Made by a program: the position numbers and the translations under genes. Below the pieces are notes generated by a model, which saw nothing but the letters and a program-made list of their open reading frames with translations, did not search any database and was not told the origin of the DNA. Below, piece by piece: positions 7,440 through 15,768 of a stretch of DNA of 18,828 nt. Every line of letters starts with the position of its first letter. Within the stretch, counting starts at the first letter, position 1. This stretch comes from an uncultured Bacilli bacterium (lineage in GTDB: Bacteria > Bacillota_I > Bacilli_A > RF39 > UBA660), in the NCBI GenBank assembly GCA_934098515.1, contig CAKOOK010000018.1:1-18828 (forward strand), written 5' to 3'.

Positions 7440-8517
7440 ATGGATAGAGAAAACTTAGAACAAACAATATCCCAGTTAAAAAAGCAAATTGTAAATATTG
7501 GGAGGTCACTTTGACTTAGATGCCAAAAACCAAAGAATTGATGAAATAAGTAAAGAACTTAACGACGAAAATACATGGAAAGATATTTCTAAAAGCACTG
7601 CATTAAATAGTGAACTCGTTAATCTTCAAAAACAAATCTCCACTTACCAAACTATAGTTAATGAATTAGACGATTATCTAGAATTAATTAACCTAGTAAG
7701 CAATGAAGAACTAAAAGAAATTAATCTTACAAAGATTACTAACCAAATAAACGAACTAGAAATAAATACACTATTTACAGGTGAATACGATGATGCTCCA
7801 TGCTTTTTAGAAATCCATCCAGGTGCAGGAGGAACCGAAAGCTGTGACTGGTCAAGCATGCTCCTAAGAATGTATAAAATGTTCTGTGATAAAAACGGTT
7901 ACACATACGAAGAACTAGACTACCAAAAAGGCGAAGAAGCCGGCATCAAAAGTGCAACACTCAAAATAACTGGCCCATATGCTTACGGTTACTTTAAAGG
8001 AGAACAAGGCGTACACAGACTAGTAAGAATAAGCCCATTTGATTCAAACAAAAGAAGACACACATCATTCGCATCTGTAAACGTCACTCCCGAAATCAAA
8101 ATGACAAATGAAGTAAACATCAAAGATGAAGAAATACGAGTAGATGTATACAGATCAAGTGGTAAGGGCGGACAAGGCGTAAACACAACTGATAGTGCTG
8201 TAAGAATTACCCACTTGCCAACTGGTATTGTCGTAACCTGTCAAAACGAAAGAAGTCAAATTAAAAACAAAGCAACTGCTCTAAGCGTTCTTACAAGTAA
8301 ACTAAAAAAACTCATGGAAGAAGCAAACACCCAAGAATACGACAAACTAAAAAATCATATAAATATCGAATTCGGCAGCCAAATAAGAAATTACGTTTTA
8401 GAACCATACAAACTAGTAAAAGACATAAGAACGGGATATGAAACTGCGAATGCTGATGCTGTCCTAAATGGAGAACTACTACCATTTATGGAAAACTATT
8501 TAAGAATAAAGAGGTAA
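7440..8517 (+). CDS. prfB: Peptide chain release factor 2, with programmed +1 frameshift
   Basis: RF2 ends translation at UGA and UAA codons. The 358-residue product is read from 7440-7511 and, after a +1 shift, from 7513-8517. The first frame ends at codon 24 (CTT) followed by TGA (7512-7514). The shift site GGGAGG-TCA-CTT-TGA-C has the internal Shine-Dalgarno-like GGGAGG and the slippery CTT-TGA typical of bacterial prfB, where low RF2 lets the ribosome slip and restores RF2 levels. The UGA/UAA-specificity motif SPF is at 198-200. The peptidyl-tRNA hydrolysis loop GGQ is at 243-245, the same distance apart as in E. coli. The start ATG 7440 has GAGGT 7 bp upstream. Without the shift, only a 24-residue peptide is made. 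The YitT gene follows after 2 bp. Confidence 0.97.
7500..7515 (+). promoter_or_regulatory. prfB +1 recoding signal
   Basis: GGGAGG (7500-7505), a 3-nt spacer, CTT (7509-7511) and the in-frame TGA (7512-7514) followed by C form the classical RF2 frameshift site. The internal Shine-Dalgarno-like element pulls the ribosome forward while the CUU-tRNA re-pairs on UUU. Confidence 0.95.
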
Positions 8518-8519
8518 AA

Positions 8520-9365
8520 ATGAAAAAGTATTTAAATATTATTATGGGATGTATCCTTATCGCCCTAGCGTTTAATTTATTTATAATTCCCTATGACCTA
8601 GTTTCAAGCGGGATATACGGTCTAGGTGCACTAACATACTACTATTTTGATTATAGTGCTCCAATGTTTTTACTAATCATAAACCTAGCCCTAATCGGCA
8701 TAGCAACACTATCAATTGGCGCAGAAAACACCAGAAAATACATGATACCAAGCCTACTAATCCCTATAATTATTTATTTTACTCAAAATATAACAGAACA
8801 AATAAACATCTATAATATAGACAAAACTATAATCACAATAACAGCAGGTGTCATAACCGGCTTAGGTCACAGTCTAATCTTCAAAGAAGGCTACTCAACT
8901 GGTGGATTATTTCTTCTTCAAGACATCTTCAACTCTGTAAAAATATATAGACGCAAAACATTCACATATATATTTGAAACTATAATAATTATCCTTACTG
9001 GATTTATAGTTAATTTTGAAACATCACTATATTCGGCTGTTCTAATCATAATCATCAACTACATGGCAACAATGTCCAGAGTAGGAGCAAGCACTAGTAA
9101 AACTTTCTTCATAATATCAACTGAAGAAGAAAATATAAAAAACTACATCATACATGAACTACATCATGACCTAACCGAAATCAATGTTAAAGGTGGCTTC
9201 ACAAGCCATAAAAATAAAATAATCATGACATCAATTGACACCAAAGACTACTTCGGTTTAAAAGAAGGAATACTCCTAATTGATCCTAAAGCATTCATTT
9301 CAATTGTGGATAGCTATGAAGTAATCAACAAAAATTTAACAATTGGTCAAAAATATTCTGAATAA
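8520..9365 (+). CDS. YitT-family membrane protein with DUF2179 domain
   Basis: This 281-residue protein has about five or six N-terminal membrane segments up to around residue 195, then a soluble C-terminal part. The Gly-rich stretch IITAGVITGLGHSLIFKEGYSTGG and the opening pattern ALAFNLFIIPYDLVSSGIYGLG are hallmarks of the YitT family. The tail (FFIISTEEENIKNYII-EL-HDLTEINVKGGFTS...GILLIDPKAFISIVDS) matches the DUF2179 domain usually fused to it. The function in the cell is not established. The RBS (GAGG) overlaps the prfB stop region and the ATG lies 2 bp after prfB, so both are read from the prfB promoter. Confidence 0.9.
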   Translation: MKKYLNIIMGCILIALAFNLFIIPYDLVSSGIYGLGALTYYYFDYSAPMFLLIINLALIGIATLSIGAENTRKYMIPSLLIPIIIYFTQNITEQINIYNIDKTIITITAGVITGLGHSLIFKEGYSTGGLFLLQDIFNSVKIYRRKTFTYIFETIIIILTGFIVNFETSLYSAVLIIIINYMATMSRVGASTSKTFFIISTEEENIKNYIIHELHHDLTEINVKGGFTSHKNKIIMTSIDTKDYFGLKEGILLIDPKAFISIVDSYEVINKNLTIGQKYSE

Positions 9366-9408
9366 AAACGGACGTACGTTTGACAATTCTCTCAAAATAT
9401 GCTAAACT
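9366..9408 (+). promoter_or_regulatory. strong promoter with an inverted repeat over the -35
   Basis: TTGACA (9380-9385), a 17-bp spacer and TG-C-TAAACT (9400-9408) form one of the best promoters in the window, with a start near 9415. Directly upstream and touching the -35 is the inverted repeat AAACG-GACGTA-CGTTT (9366-9381), whose centre itself contains ACGT. It could be an operator, or a weak terminator for the yitT gene, as it lacks a T-tract beyond TTT. Confidence 0.65.
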
Positions 9409-9437
9409 AAATAGCAATTTTAAGGGGGAATTTTTTT

Positions 9438-10844
9438 ATGATGAAAGATATTACCAAATCAAAAAGACAAGAAACCGAAGATATCATTAAAGATTTAAAA
9501 AACAAAGAATCTCTAGAAAGAGCAAAAATGCGTTTAGATTGCCTAAGCATATTTGACGGTTATGAAAACTTTTCATTTTATTATGAACTTTTAATGAGTA
9601 ATCAAAAAGAATATATAAAAACTAAAAGCTGGGAACTTTTAAAAAGAAAAAACGAACTACAATTTGATAGATATAGAGCAGAAAAGGAACTAGAAACAGC
9701 AAGCGAAGAAGAAACTCAAAAATTAAATATTAAAATTCGTGCAATTTATAGAGAAATAAATTTAATCTCCAAAAGGATAGCGTTCCTAAATGAAGCAACA
9801 TTCTCTCAATTACTTAAAGACTTTCAAGATGAATACAAACATGTAAGATTAAATGAAATTCGAAACATCGAAGAAACTCCAGTTACCAACAGAGATGAAG
9901 TTATATTTGGCGTACTTAATACTCCAAATGGCACTATGAAGCTTCAAAGCACAGCACTAAAAATCAGTGAACTAAAGAAAAAAATAGTCGATGTAAGGAC
10001 AAGAGTAAACATTCCATATGGATATTTCCCATATTTAAATATTAAACTATTTGAAGCTACTTCAGGGTTAAAAAAGCCATTAGTTTTAAATAAAGAAGAA
10101 ATATCAAAACTATCAAAAGTCGTAAGCAATTCTGAAAACGAATATTTTAAAGCCCTTATGAACCTAAAATATTTTGAAGAACCCAAGCTATCTTACCTTC
10201 TATCTATAGATGCAACTGATTTTAAAGAAATAAGACACATGATTCCAGAATATAAAAAGTTTATTCCAGAAGACCTACAACTATCATATGCAAAATCTTA
10301 CCGAGAATACATTAACAAAAATAGTAAACTATTTGGCGACAAAAAAGAAAAAAGAGAAACCGAAAGAAATTTGATGCGCCTTGCACAAATGGTCCTTATA
10401 TCAATTAGACGTAATCTAATAAAAACATATGAAGAAATTGAAGCAAAATTTGGCTATCGAGAAACAATAAAACCTTTATCATTAGAAGGAATCTTAGAAC
10501 TTAAGGGAGTATTAAAACAAAGAACCGATGCAGCCTATGCCTACCTACTAGACGTAAAAGCCGAAATTGAATCAGCAAAAACAAGACTTGTTCAAATCAA
10601 AGCTGGTATGCAAGATGCTATAAATGAATCATATGAAAACCTAGGTGCTATCTCTGGTGTAAACGTAACCGAAGAAATAGTTCCAGTTAAAATATCAGAA
10701 TATATATCTGTATACAAAAAAGTTTATAGTAAGCATATCTTAAATGAAATAAATCAAGCCGTAGAAGAAGAACTAGCTAAACACAATATAACTCAAAAAG
10801 GTGGAATCACTTTAACCAAAATAAACCAACACAAAGAAGACTAG
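9438..10844 (+). CDS. Unrecognised 468-aa charged, coiled-coil-rich protein
   Basis: I do not recognise this family. The protein is cytoplasmic by appearance, with no signal peptide or membrane helix, and very rich in Lys, Glu and Ile. Long helical stretches with coiled-coil character lie at about residues 60-150 (runs such as ELLKRKNELQFDRYRAEKEL) and in the C-terminal third, about 340-420. Between them is a more globular part with NIPYGYFPYLNIKLFE and an EEPKLSYLLSIDATDFKEIRHM segment. No nucleotide-binding motif is visible. It has its own strong promoter, an unusually purine-rich RBS (AAGGGGG, 9 bp before the ATG at 9438) and its own terminator, so it is a one-gene unit. A second ATG follows immediately at 9441 and is less well spaced. 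A structural or scaffolding role would fit the helices but is a guess. Confidence 0.8.
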   Translation: MMKDITKSKRQETEDIIKDLKNKESLERAKMRLDCLSIFDGYENFSFYYELLMSNQKEYIKTKSWELLKRKNELQFDRYRAEKELETASEEETQKLNIKIRAIYREINLISKRIAFLNEATFSQLLKDFQDEYKHVRLNEIRNIEETPVTNRDEVIFGVLNTPNGTMKLQSTALKISELKKKIVDVRTRVNIPYGYFPYLNIKLFEATSGLKKPLVLNKEEISKLSKVVSNSENEYFKALMNLKYFEEPKLSYLLSIDATDFKEIRHMIPEYKKFIPEDLQLSYAKSYREYINKNSKLFGDKKEKRETERNLMRLAQMVLISIRRNLIKTYEEIEAKFGYRETIKPLSLEGILELKGVLKQRTDAAYAYLLDVKAEIESAKTRLVQIKAGMQDAINESYENLGAISGVNVTEEIVPVKISEYISVYKKVYSKHILNEINQAVEEELAKHNITQKGGITLTKINQHKED

Positions 10845-10858
10845 TGCTTCTTTTTTTT
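10833..10858 (+). terminator. terminator overlapping the end of the 468-aa gene
   Basis: AAAGAAG (10833-10839) pairs with CTTCTTT (10847-10853) around a 7-nt loop that contains the TAG stop codon. T residues continue to 10858. Confidence 0.6.
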
Positions 10859-10879
10859 AGCATCCATTTATGATATTAT
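10851..10879 (+). promoter_or_regulatory. extended -10 promoter of the acyl-CoA ligase gene
   Basis: TGA-TATTAT lies at 10871-10879. The -35 position falls in the T-tract of the preceding terminator, the same terminator-into-promoter arrangement as at prfB. The predicted start is near 10886, giving a leader of about 39 bases. Confidence 0.4.
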
Positions 10880-10924
10880 TAATATGTATTTAAACATAGA
10901 CTTAATTAGAAAAGAGGCCCACAA

Positions 10925-12658
10925 ATGTTTGAAAAACTATATTTAAAATTAAGAAATACTTATCGTAAAATTAGCGTTAAGATAATAAATAAATGGCACT
11001 ACCATCACAAAAAACTACCCAAAAATGTTAAATACTTTGAAGGAAGTTTATACGATGCCATCTATGAAAGTGCCTTAAAATATCCGTACAACACCGCTAT
11101 CGAATACGAAAACAATCAAATAACATACAAACAACTAATTAAAAAAATTAATAAAGTAGCAAAAGCCCTAAAAGCCTTAGGCGTAAATAAAGGTGATAAA
11201 GTAACAATCTGTATGCCAAACACCCCAGAAGAAGTAACCATGTTCTATGCCATTAACGAAATTGGTGCAGTCGCAAACATGATTCATCCATTATCAAGTG
11301 AAAAAGACATAGAATACTACTTAAACAAAAGTAACTCCAAAATAATGCTATGTATCGACATTGCCTATAAAAAAGTAAATAACATAATAGATAATACCGG
11401 CTTAGAAAAAGTAATCGTAACAAGTGCTACAAAATCCATGGAAAGAATAACTGCCTTCCTATACTGGCTACTTAAAGGAAGAAAAATAAAAATTAAAGAA
11501 AATGAAAAAATAATGTTATGGAATCACTTCATTGCTAAAGCAAATCTATATAATGAAGACCCATACGAGGAAGTAGCATCAAATGATCCTGCAGTAATCC
11601 TTTATAGTGGAGGTACAACTGGTAAGCCTAAAGGCGTCGTAATATCAAACTACTCATTCAATGCCCAAGCCCTACAAAGCAAATACACTGAGCCAGAAGC
11701 CTTAGAACCAGAAAATGCCTTTCTAACATTCCTACCTAACTTTCATGCATTCGGCATTGGAATCTGTACTCACACTCCTTTATACAACGGAATGCGTGCT
11801 ATCTTAATTCCCCAATTTAACGCTAAAAAATTCAAAAAATATCTAAGAAAATACAAATTTAACGTCTTATGCGGAGTCCCAACACTATATGATGCAGTAT
11901 CAAAAATGAAATTTCGTAAAAATGAACTAAATACCCTAAAACTAGTAGTTTGCGGTGGAGATGCGATGAGCATAGATCTTAAAAATAGAGTAAATACCTT
12001 TCTAAAAGAATATGGATGCAATACAGAACTTAAAATAGGTTATGGTTTGACCGAATCTTCAGGCGTTGTATCGCTTTCACCAGATGGAATACTAGACGAA
12101 TCTGACGTTATTGGTTACCCATTTCCCAACACAGAATTTAAAATAATTAATATTAACACCCAAAAAGAAACTCCTCTAGGAGAAGATGGTGAACTAATCA
12201 TTTCAGGACCAAACATTATGTTGGAGTATTTAGACGAACCAGAAGAAACCAAAAACACATTATTCCAAATGGACGGAAAAACGTGGCTTCACACAGGAGA
12301 TATTGCATGTGTTGATAAAAGAGGCTTATTCCACTACAAATCAAGACTAAAAAGAATGATTATCACAAGTGGCTATAACGTTTACCCATCACACGTTGAA
12401 GAAATTCTAACAAATCACGAAGCAATATTGAAATGTGCCGTAATTGGCATCAAAAACGAATCAAAAGGTGAAACAGTCAAAGCATTTATAGTCCTTAGAG
12501 AAGGCTATAACAATCTTCTTACTAAAAGTAGCATTCAAAAATATATGAAAGAAAACTTAGCAAAATTTGAAATACCAAGAGAAATTAGATACATTGACGA
12601 CCTTCCAACAACTTTAGTTGGTAAAATAGCATACAAAGAACTAGAAAAAATGGACTAA
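10925..12658 (+). CDS. Acyl-CoA synthetase-like AMP-forming ligase
   Basis: This 577-residue member of the adenylate-forming (ANL) superfamily activates a carboxylic acid with ATP to an acyl-AMP and normally passes it to CoA. The core motifs are present in order: P-loop YSGGTTGKPKG at 227-237; GYGLTE at 372-377; TGD at 457-459, with Asp459 binding the ribose; the hinge block YKSRLKRMIITSGYNVYPS; and the catalytic lysine Lys567 in VGKIAYKEL. The layout and length resemble long-chain fatty-acid-CoA ligases. The first 30 residues are basic and aromatic and may bind the membrane. The start ATG has AAAGAGG 7 bp upstream. The acid substrate cannot be told. No acyl carrier protein, acyltransferase or beta-oxidation gene is next to it. 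It stands alone between two terminators. Confidence 0.9.
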   Translation: MFEKLYLKLRNTYRKISVKIINKWHYHHKKLPKNVKYFEGSLYDAIYESALKYPYNTAIEYENNQITYKQLIKKINKVAKALKALGVNKGDKVTICMPNTPEEVTMFYAINEIGAVANMIHPLSSEKDIEYYLNKSNSKIMLCIDIAYKKVNNIIDNTGLEKVIVTSATKSMERITAFLYWLLKGRKIKIKENEKIMLWNHFIAKANLYNEDPYEEVASNDPAVILYSGGTTGKPKGVVISNYSFNAQALQSKYTEPEALEPENAFLTFLPNFHAFGIGICTHTPLYNGMRAILIPQFNAKKFKKYLRKYKFNVLCGVPTLYDAVSKMKFRKNELNTLKLVVCGGDAMSIDLKNRVNTFLKEYGCNTELKIGYGLTESSGVVSLSPDGILDESDVIGYPFPNTEFKIININTQKETPLGEDGELIISGPNIMLEYLDEPEETKNTLFQMDGKTWLHTGDIACVDKRGLFHYKSRLKRMIITSGYNVYPSHVEEILTNHEAILKCAVIGIKNESKGETVKAFIVLREGYNNLLTKSSIQKYMKENLAKFEIPREIRYIDDLPTTLVGKIAYKELEKMD

Positions 12659-12663
12659 AAAAG

Positions 12664-12683
12664 AGCAGCACATAGCTGCTTTT
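12664..12683 (+). terminator. terminator after the ligase gene, possibly bidirectional
   Basis: AGCAGC (12664-12669) pairs with GCTGCT (12675-12680) around a 5-nt loop, with TTTT following on the plus strand. The A-run on the left (12656-12662) gives a T-tract for the minus strand, so it may stop transcription from both sides of this convergent junction. Confidence 0.65.
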
Positions 12684-12690
12684 AAAATAC

Positions 12691-12711
12691 AAAAAAGCCT
12701 AAATACTAGGC
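12691..12711 (-). terminator. terminator of the DUF378 gene
   Basis: On the minus strand GCCTA-GTATT-TAGGC is followed by six T. It includes the stop codon of the DUF378 gene. Confidence 0.7.
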
Positions 12712-12912
12712 CTCATGATCATCTAAATCCATAATTAGTATACCGGTGTTAATCAAACTCGTTAAACCAACAAATGAATAAACAATTCTTGGAATTATTG
12801 ATTCACCACCGAAAATAGCTTCAACTAAGTTAAAATCTAATAAACCAACTAATCCCCAATTAATACCACCAATTATAGTAATACATAGACAAATCTTTTG
12901 TAACGTCGACAT
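12706..12912 (-). CDS. DUF378-family small membrane protein
   Basis: A 68-residue protein with two membrane segments. The first segment carries the family signature IGGINWGLVGL, followed by DFNLVEAIFGG, and the second segment is IVYSFVGLTSL, as in the DUF378 proteins (Bacillus YuzA is one). The tail is acidic (DLDDHEA). The function is unknown. The start ATG has AAGAGGT about 6 bp upstream on the minus strand, and the gene ends in its own terminator. It is convergent with the acyl-CoA ligase gene and divergent from the lipoprotein gene, so it is a single-gene unit. Confidence 0.9.
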   Translation of the reverse strand: MSTLQKICLCITIIGGINWGLVGLLDFNLVEAIFGGESIIPRIVYSFVGLTSLINTGILIMDLDDHEA

Positions 12913-13039
12913 ATTTAACCTCTTTTCTATTCATAGTATGGACTATCAAAATAAAAATATACACCTAATTATAACCATCAAATTTTTAAAATAAGTGCAT
13001 AAAAGCAAAACTTAAAAATATTATTAGATAGGAGGTTAA
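12913..13039. promoter_or_regulatory. divergent control region of the DUF378 and lipoprotein genes
   Basis: This 127-bp very AT-rich stretch must hold both outward promoters. On the minus strand a TATAAT preceded by TGGT occurs around 12970-12977. On the plus strand a possible TATTAT is at 13019-13024, just before the AGGAGGT RBS (13030-13036). Neither has a convincing -35, so exact promoters are uncertain. Confidence 0.3.
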
Positions 13040-14038
13040 ATGAAAAAGTTTGTTGTATTTGTTTTATTAGTACTTATGATTACCGGGTGTGGTAAAAAAA
13101 CAAGTGGTGACGTCAAAGAAAACTTTATCACTAAAATAGAAAAGAAAAATTCTTACCTAATGAAAGGAACAATGAATATTACCAGCAACGAAGACGTATT
13201 TTCTTACAACGTAACCGCAGCAAAAGATAAAGAAAACTACCGTGTAAATTTAGTAAACCAAATAAATAATCATGAACAAGTAATCCTGAAAAGCGGTGAA
13301 GACGTTTATGTTGTAACACCTAGTTTAAATAAAAGCTTCAAATTCCAATCAGAGTGGCCAGACAACGGTTCACAAGGATATCTTATTGACTCTCTTGTAA
13401 AAGACATTAAAAACGACTCAGAAAGCAAAAGTGAGAAAGTTGATGACGGCTACATCATAACAGCAAAAGTAAACTATCCAAACAATGCTAATCTAGTCAG
13501 TGAAAAAATCTATCTAAATAAAGATGAAGACATCACTAAAGTAGAAATACTAGATGAAAGTGGTAACATTAAAATTACCGTAAACTACACATCTGTTGAT
13601 TTTAAACCAACATTCAAAGATGACTATTTCAAACTAGAATCCTTAATTGACAACAACATTCCTTTAGAAGAAGAAACTAGTAAAACAATAGACGATATAG
13701 TATATCCACTATACTTACCTAAAAATACATATCTAAACAGTAAAGACGTCGTATCAACTGACGAAGGAAACAGAGTAATCCTAACATTCACAGGAGATAG
13801 CCCATTTACCTTAGTTGAAGAAGTTTCTAAAGCCAGTGATGAATTCGAAATAATTCCTGTATTTGGTGAACCACTATTACTAAGTCAAACAATGGGAGCA
13901 TTATCATCAAACTCACTATACTGGACAAGCAATAAAATTGACTTTTACATCTCAAGTAACAAACTAACCGGCACAGAACTACTAACTATCGCCGAAAGCG
14001 TATCAAGTGGAGCCCTTAGTGTTGCTAAAGAAAAATAA
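13040..14038 (+). CDS. Lipoprotein, LolA/GerS-like fold suspected
   Basis: A 332-residue exported lipoprotein: two Lys, a Val/Leu-rich core, and a lipobox ITGC with Cys17 as the lipidated residue. The mature part (about 30-210) is made of alternating beta strands with a repeated pattern of strand pairs: a MKGTMNI-type strand, FSYNVTAAKDKENYRVNLVN, DVYVVTPSLNKSFKFQSEWP, then KVEILDESGNIKITVNYTSVDFKPTF-DDYFKL. This is the order seen in LolA-like and germination/sporulation lipoproteins such as GerS and YdcC. The last 110 residues form a second domain (YPLYLPKNTYLNSKDVVS...LTFTGDSPFTLVEE...) resembling the domain that follows in those proteins. The role is inferred to be at the cell envelope. 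The start ATG has AGGAGGT close upstream. A terminator follows directly. Confidence 0.8.
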   Translation: MKKFVVFVLLVLMITGCGKKTSGDVKENFITKIEKKNSYLMKGTMNITSNEDVFSYNVTAAKDKENYRVNLVNQINNHEQVILKSGEDVYVVTPSLNKSFKFQSEWPDNGSQGYLIDSLVKDIKNDSESKSEKVDDGYIITAKVNYPNNANLVSEKIYLNKDEDITKVEILDESGNIKITVNYTSVDFKPTFKDDYFKLESLIDNNIPLEEETSKTIDDIVYPLYLPKNTYLNSKDVVSTDEGNRVILTFTGDSPFTLVEEVSKASDEFEIIPVFGEPLLLSQTMGALSSNSLYWTSNKIDFYISSNKLTGTELLTIAESVSSGALSVAKEK

Positions 14039-14040
14039 TT

Positions 14041-14063
14041 ACTGCGCATCAGCGTAGTTTTTT
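14041..14063 (+). terminator. terminator after the lipoprotein gene
   Basis: The 7-bp stem ACTGCGC (14041-14047) with GCGTAGT (14052-14058) around the loop ATCA contains one G-T pair and is followed by a T-tract. It starts two bases after the stop codon. Confidence 0.85.
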
Positions 14064-14090
14064 ATATAAATTAAAATATAAGTTAGGAAG

Positions 14091-14119
14091 TTGACATATC
14101 GAAGAAAATTATATATAAT
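14091..14119 (+). promoter_or_regulatory. consensus sigma-A promoter of the AbiE module
   Basis: TTGACA (14091-14096), exactly 17 bp, then TATAAT (14114-14119): both hexamers are perfect. The start would be near 14126, leaving a leader of about 53 bases with a strong AAAGGAGG RBS (14165-14172). AbiEi-type antitoxins are known to repress their own promoter; no clear inverted repeat is seen here. Confidence 0.9.
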
Positions 14120-14178
14120 GTTATTAATAAATGAAAAAAAGAAAAAAACAAATAATATAATAACAAAGGAGGAACACA

Positions 14179-14829
14179 ATGAATTATAATAATATTTTAA
14201 TTAAATATATTGATGAATATCCGTATGATGAGCCAATTTTTATCGAAGAAATTAAGGATTATTTCAAAAAAATAATTCAAAACAATTTTGAAACAACTTT
14301 TAAAAATATATATGTATATATTAACAGACTTGTTAAAGAAAATAAATTATCTCAATTTGTAAAAGGCATTTATTATAAACCGACAAAAGGAATATTCGGG
14401 AGCAAACCATTAAATATAAATAAAGTTATTGAAAAAAAATATATTTGTGATAAAAATGGAAAAAAAGGTTATTTCACTGGAGCATACTTATTTAATAAAC
14501 TTGGTCTAACAACTCAAATACCTAAAGAAATATTAATTGTAACTAATGAATGTCCAAATTCTAATGATTATAATAATAAAAATTTAGGAGTAACCATTAG
14601 AAAGCCAAAGACAACAGTTACCGAAGATAATTACAAATATCTACAATTATTTGATATTTTAATGAACAAAGATAATATTAAAATAGAAGTAGATAACGAA
14701 AAAGAAATCATATACAAATTTATTGATGATAATCAGCTAAACTTTGAAAAAATATTTGAGTATGCCAACAAAATAAATAATTTAAAACCAATAATAAGAT
14801 TATATGAACTAGGGGGAAAACAATGTTAA
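14179..14829 (+). CDS. AbiEi-like antitoxin (type IV toxin-antitoxin / abortive infection)
   Basis: This 216-residue protein has an N-terminal winged-helix-like part. That part includes IFIEEIKDYF, IYVYINRLVKENKLSQFVKGIYYKPT and the 'G.FTGAYLFNKLGLTTQIPKE' block (about 99-118) typical of AbiEi-like / DUF6088 transcriptional regulators. In AbiE systems this protein represses its own operon and counteracts the toxin without binding it directly. The next gene overlaps by 7 bases and encodes the AbiEii-type nucleotidyltransferase, which confirms the pairing. The start ATG 14179 has AAAGGAGG 6 bp upstream. The gene is notably AT-rich, with ATA, AAT and AAA codons, and lies in an otherwise housekeeping region with its own promoter and terminator. 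This suggests acquisition by transfer. Confidence 0.85.
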   Translation: MNYNNILIKYIDEYPYDEPIFIEEIKDYFKKIIQNNFETTFKNIYVYINRLVKENKLSQFVKGIYYKPTKGIFGSKPLNINKVIEKKYICDKNGKKGYFTGAYLFNKLGLTTQIPKEILIVTNECPNSNDYNNKNLGVTIRKPKTTVTEDNYKYLQLFDILMNKDNIKIEVDNEKEIIYKFIDDNQLNFEKIFEYANKINNLKPIIRLYELGGKQC

Positions 14830-15749
14830 GTAAAGAATTATTAGAAGAATTAATTTTAAACATAAATAAAAGGACAGGCATTAGAAATGATATTTTAGAG
14901 AAAGATTATTATGTTTGCCTTGTACTAAAAGATTTAGGAGAAAAGCAAGATAAATTACAAGCCTACTTTAAAGGCGGAACAGCAATATATAAAATATTAG
15001 ATCACATGAATAGATTTTCTGAAGACATAGATTTAACCGTGAAAGTTAATAGCAATGAATCTAACAACAGTAATAAAATGAGACTTAAAAATTCAGCGTT
15101 AGGATATAAAATACAAGGATTAGAATTATCAAAAGAAGAAACAATAGATAAAAAGGGTAGTGTAACTTCATTTTATAAATATGAATCATTATTTAACATG
15201 AATGAATTATTTAAGTCAGAAAGAATCCAAATAGAAGCAACATCTTTTACAGTGTCGGAGCCTGTTAGCACTTACACTATTGAACCACTAATATATAAAT
15301 ATGCTCTTGATAATGAAAAACACATATTAAAAGAAAAATATAACATATCTGAATTTAATATTAAAATAATCAAATTAGAAAGAATATTTATTGATAAAAT
15401 ATTTGCGGCAGAATTTTATTATGAAAGAAAGATGTACGAGGATGTAGCAAAACACCTGTATGACATTTCAGTTATGATTAAAAATAATAGTATTAAGAAA
15501 ATGCTAAAAAGTAGAAAGGAACTAAATAGGCTAATTAGCTATAAAAGAAAAGAAGAGGAAGCAAGAATTGGAGGCATCAATAAAGATAAAGAGATAAAAG
15601 ACTTTGACTACATGAAATTAAAGTTTAACGACGAACTAATTACTGCGTTTAACAGGATGCAAAAAATATACGTTTTAGACGAAGAAAGTATACTGACGTT
15701 AGAAGATATAAAAAATGCAATCAAAACGCTATTAGAAATATTTAAATAA
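14823..15749 (+). CDS. AbiEii/AbiGii-family nucleotidyltransferase toxin
   Basis: A 308-residue nucleotidyltransferase (DUF1814 type), the toxic partner of the AbiE module. The family signatures are in order: LEKDYYV at 25-31; the nucleotide-binding GGT at 51-53; Ser66; and the metal-binding pair Asp68 and Asp70 in FSEDIDL. The conserved C-terminal block K..R.F.DKIFAAEFYYER...KHLYDISVM follows, where the catalytic-core lysine and histidine occur. Related enzymes bind GTP or transfer nucleotides to tRNA and stop growth of phage-infected cells. All catalytic positions are intact, so it is probably active. The start ATG has AGGGGG 6 bp upstream and overlaps the antitoxin end by 7 bases. Confidence 0.9.
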   Translation: MLSKELLEELILNINKRTGIRNDILEKDYYVCLVLKDLGEKQDKLQAYFKGGTAIYKILDHMNRFSEDIDLTVKVNSNESNNSNKMRLKNSALGYKIQGLELSKEETIDKKGSVTSFYKYESLFNMNELFKSERIQIEATSFTVSEPVSTYTIEPLIYKYALDNEKHILKEKYNISEFNIKIIKLERIFIDKIFAAEFYYERKMYEDVAKHLYDISVMIKNNSIKKMLKSRKELNRLISYKRKEEEARIGGINKDKEIKDFDYMKLKFNDELITAFNRMQKIYVLDEESILTLEDIKNAIKTLLEIFK

Positions 15750-15768
15750 AATACTTAGTATAGAAATT

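Noticed and set aside
14131..14160. 9-codon Lys-rich frame in the leader of the AbiE operon
   Set aside because: It starts only a few bases after the predicted transcript start, has no RBS and arises from an A-rich stretch.
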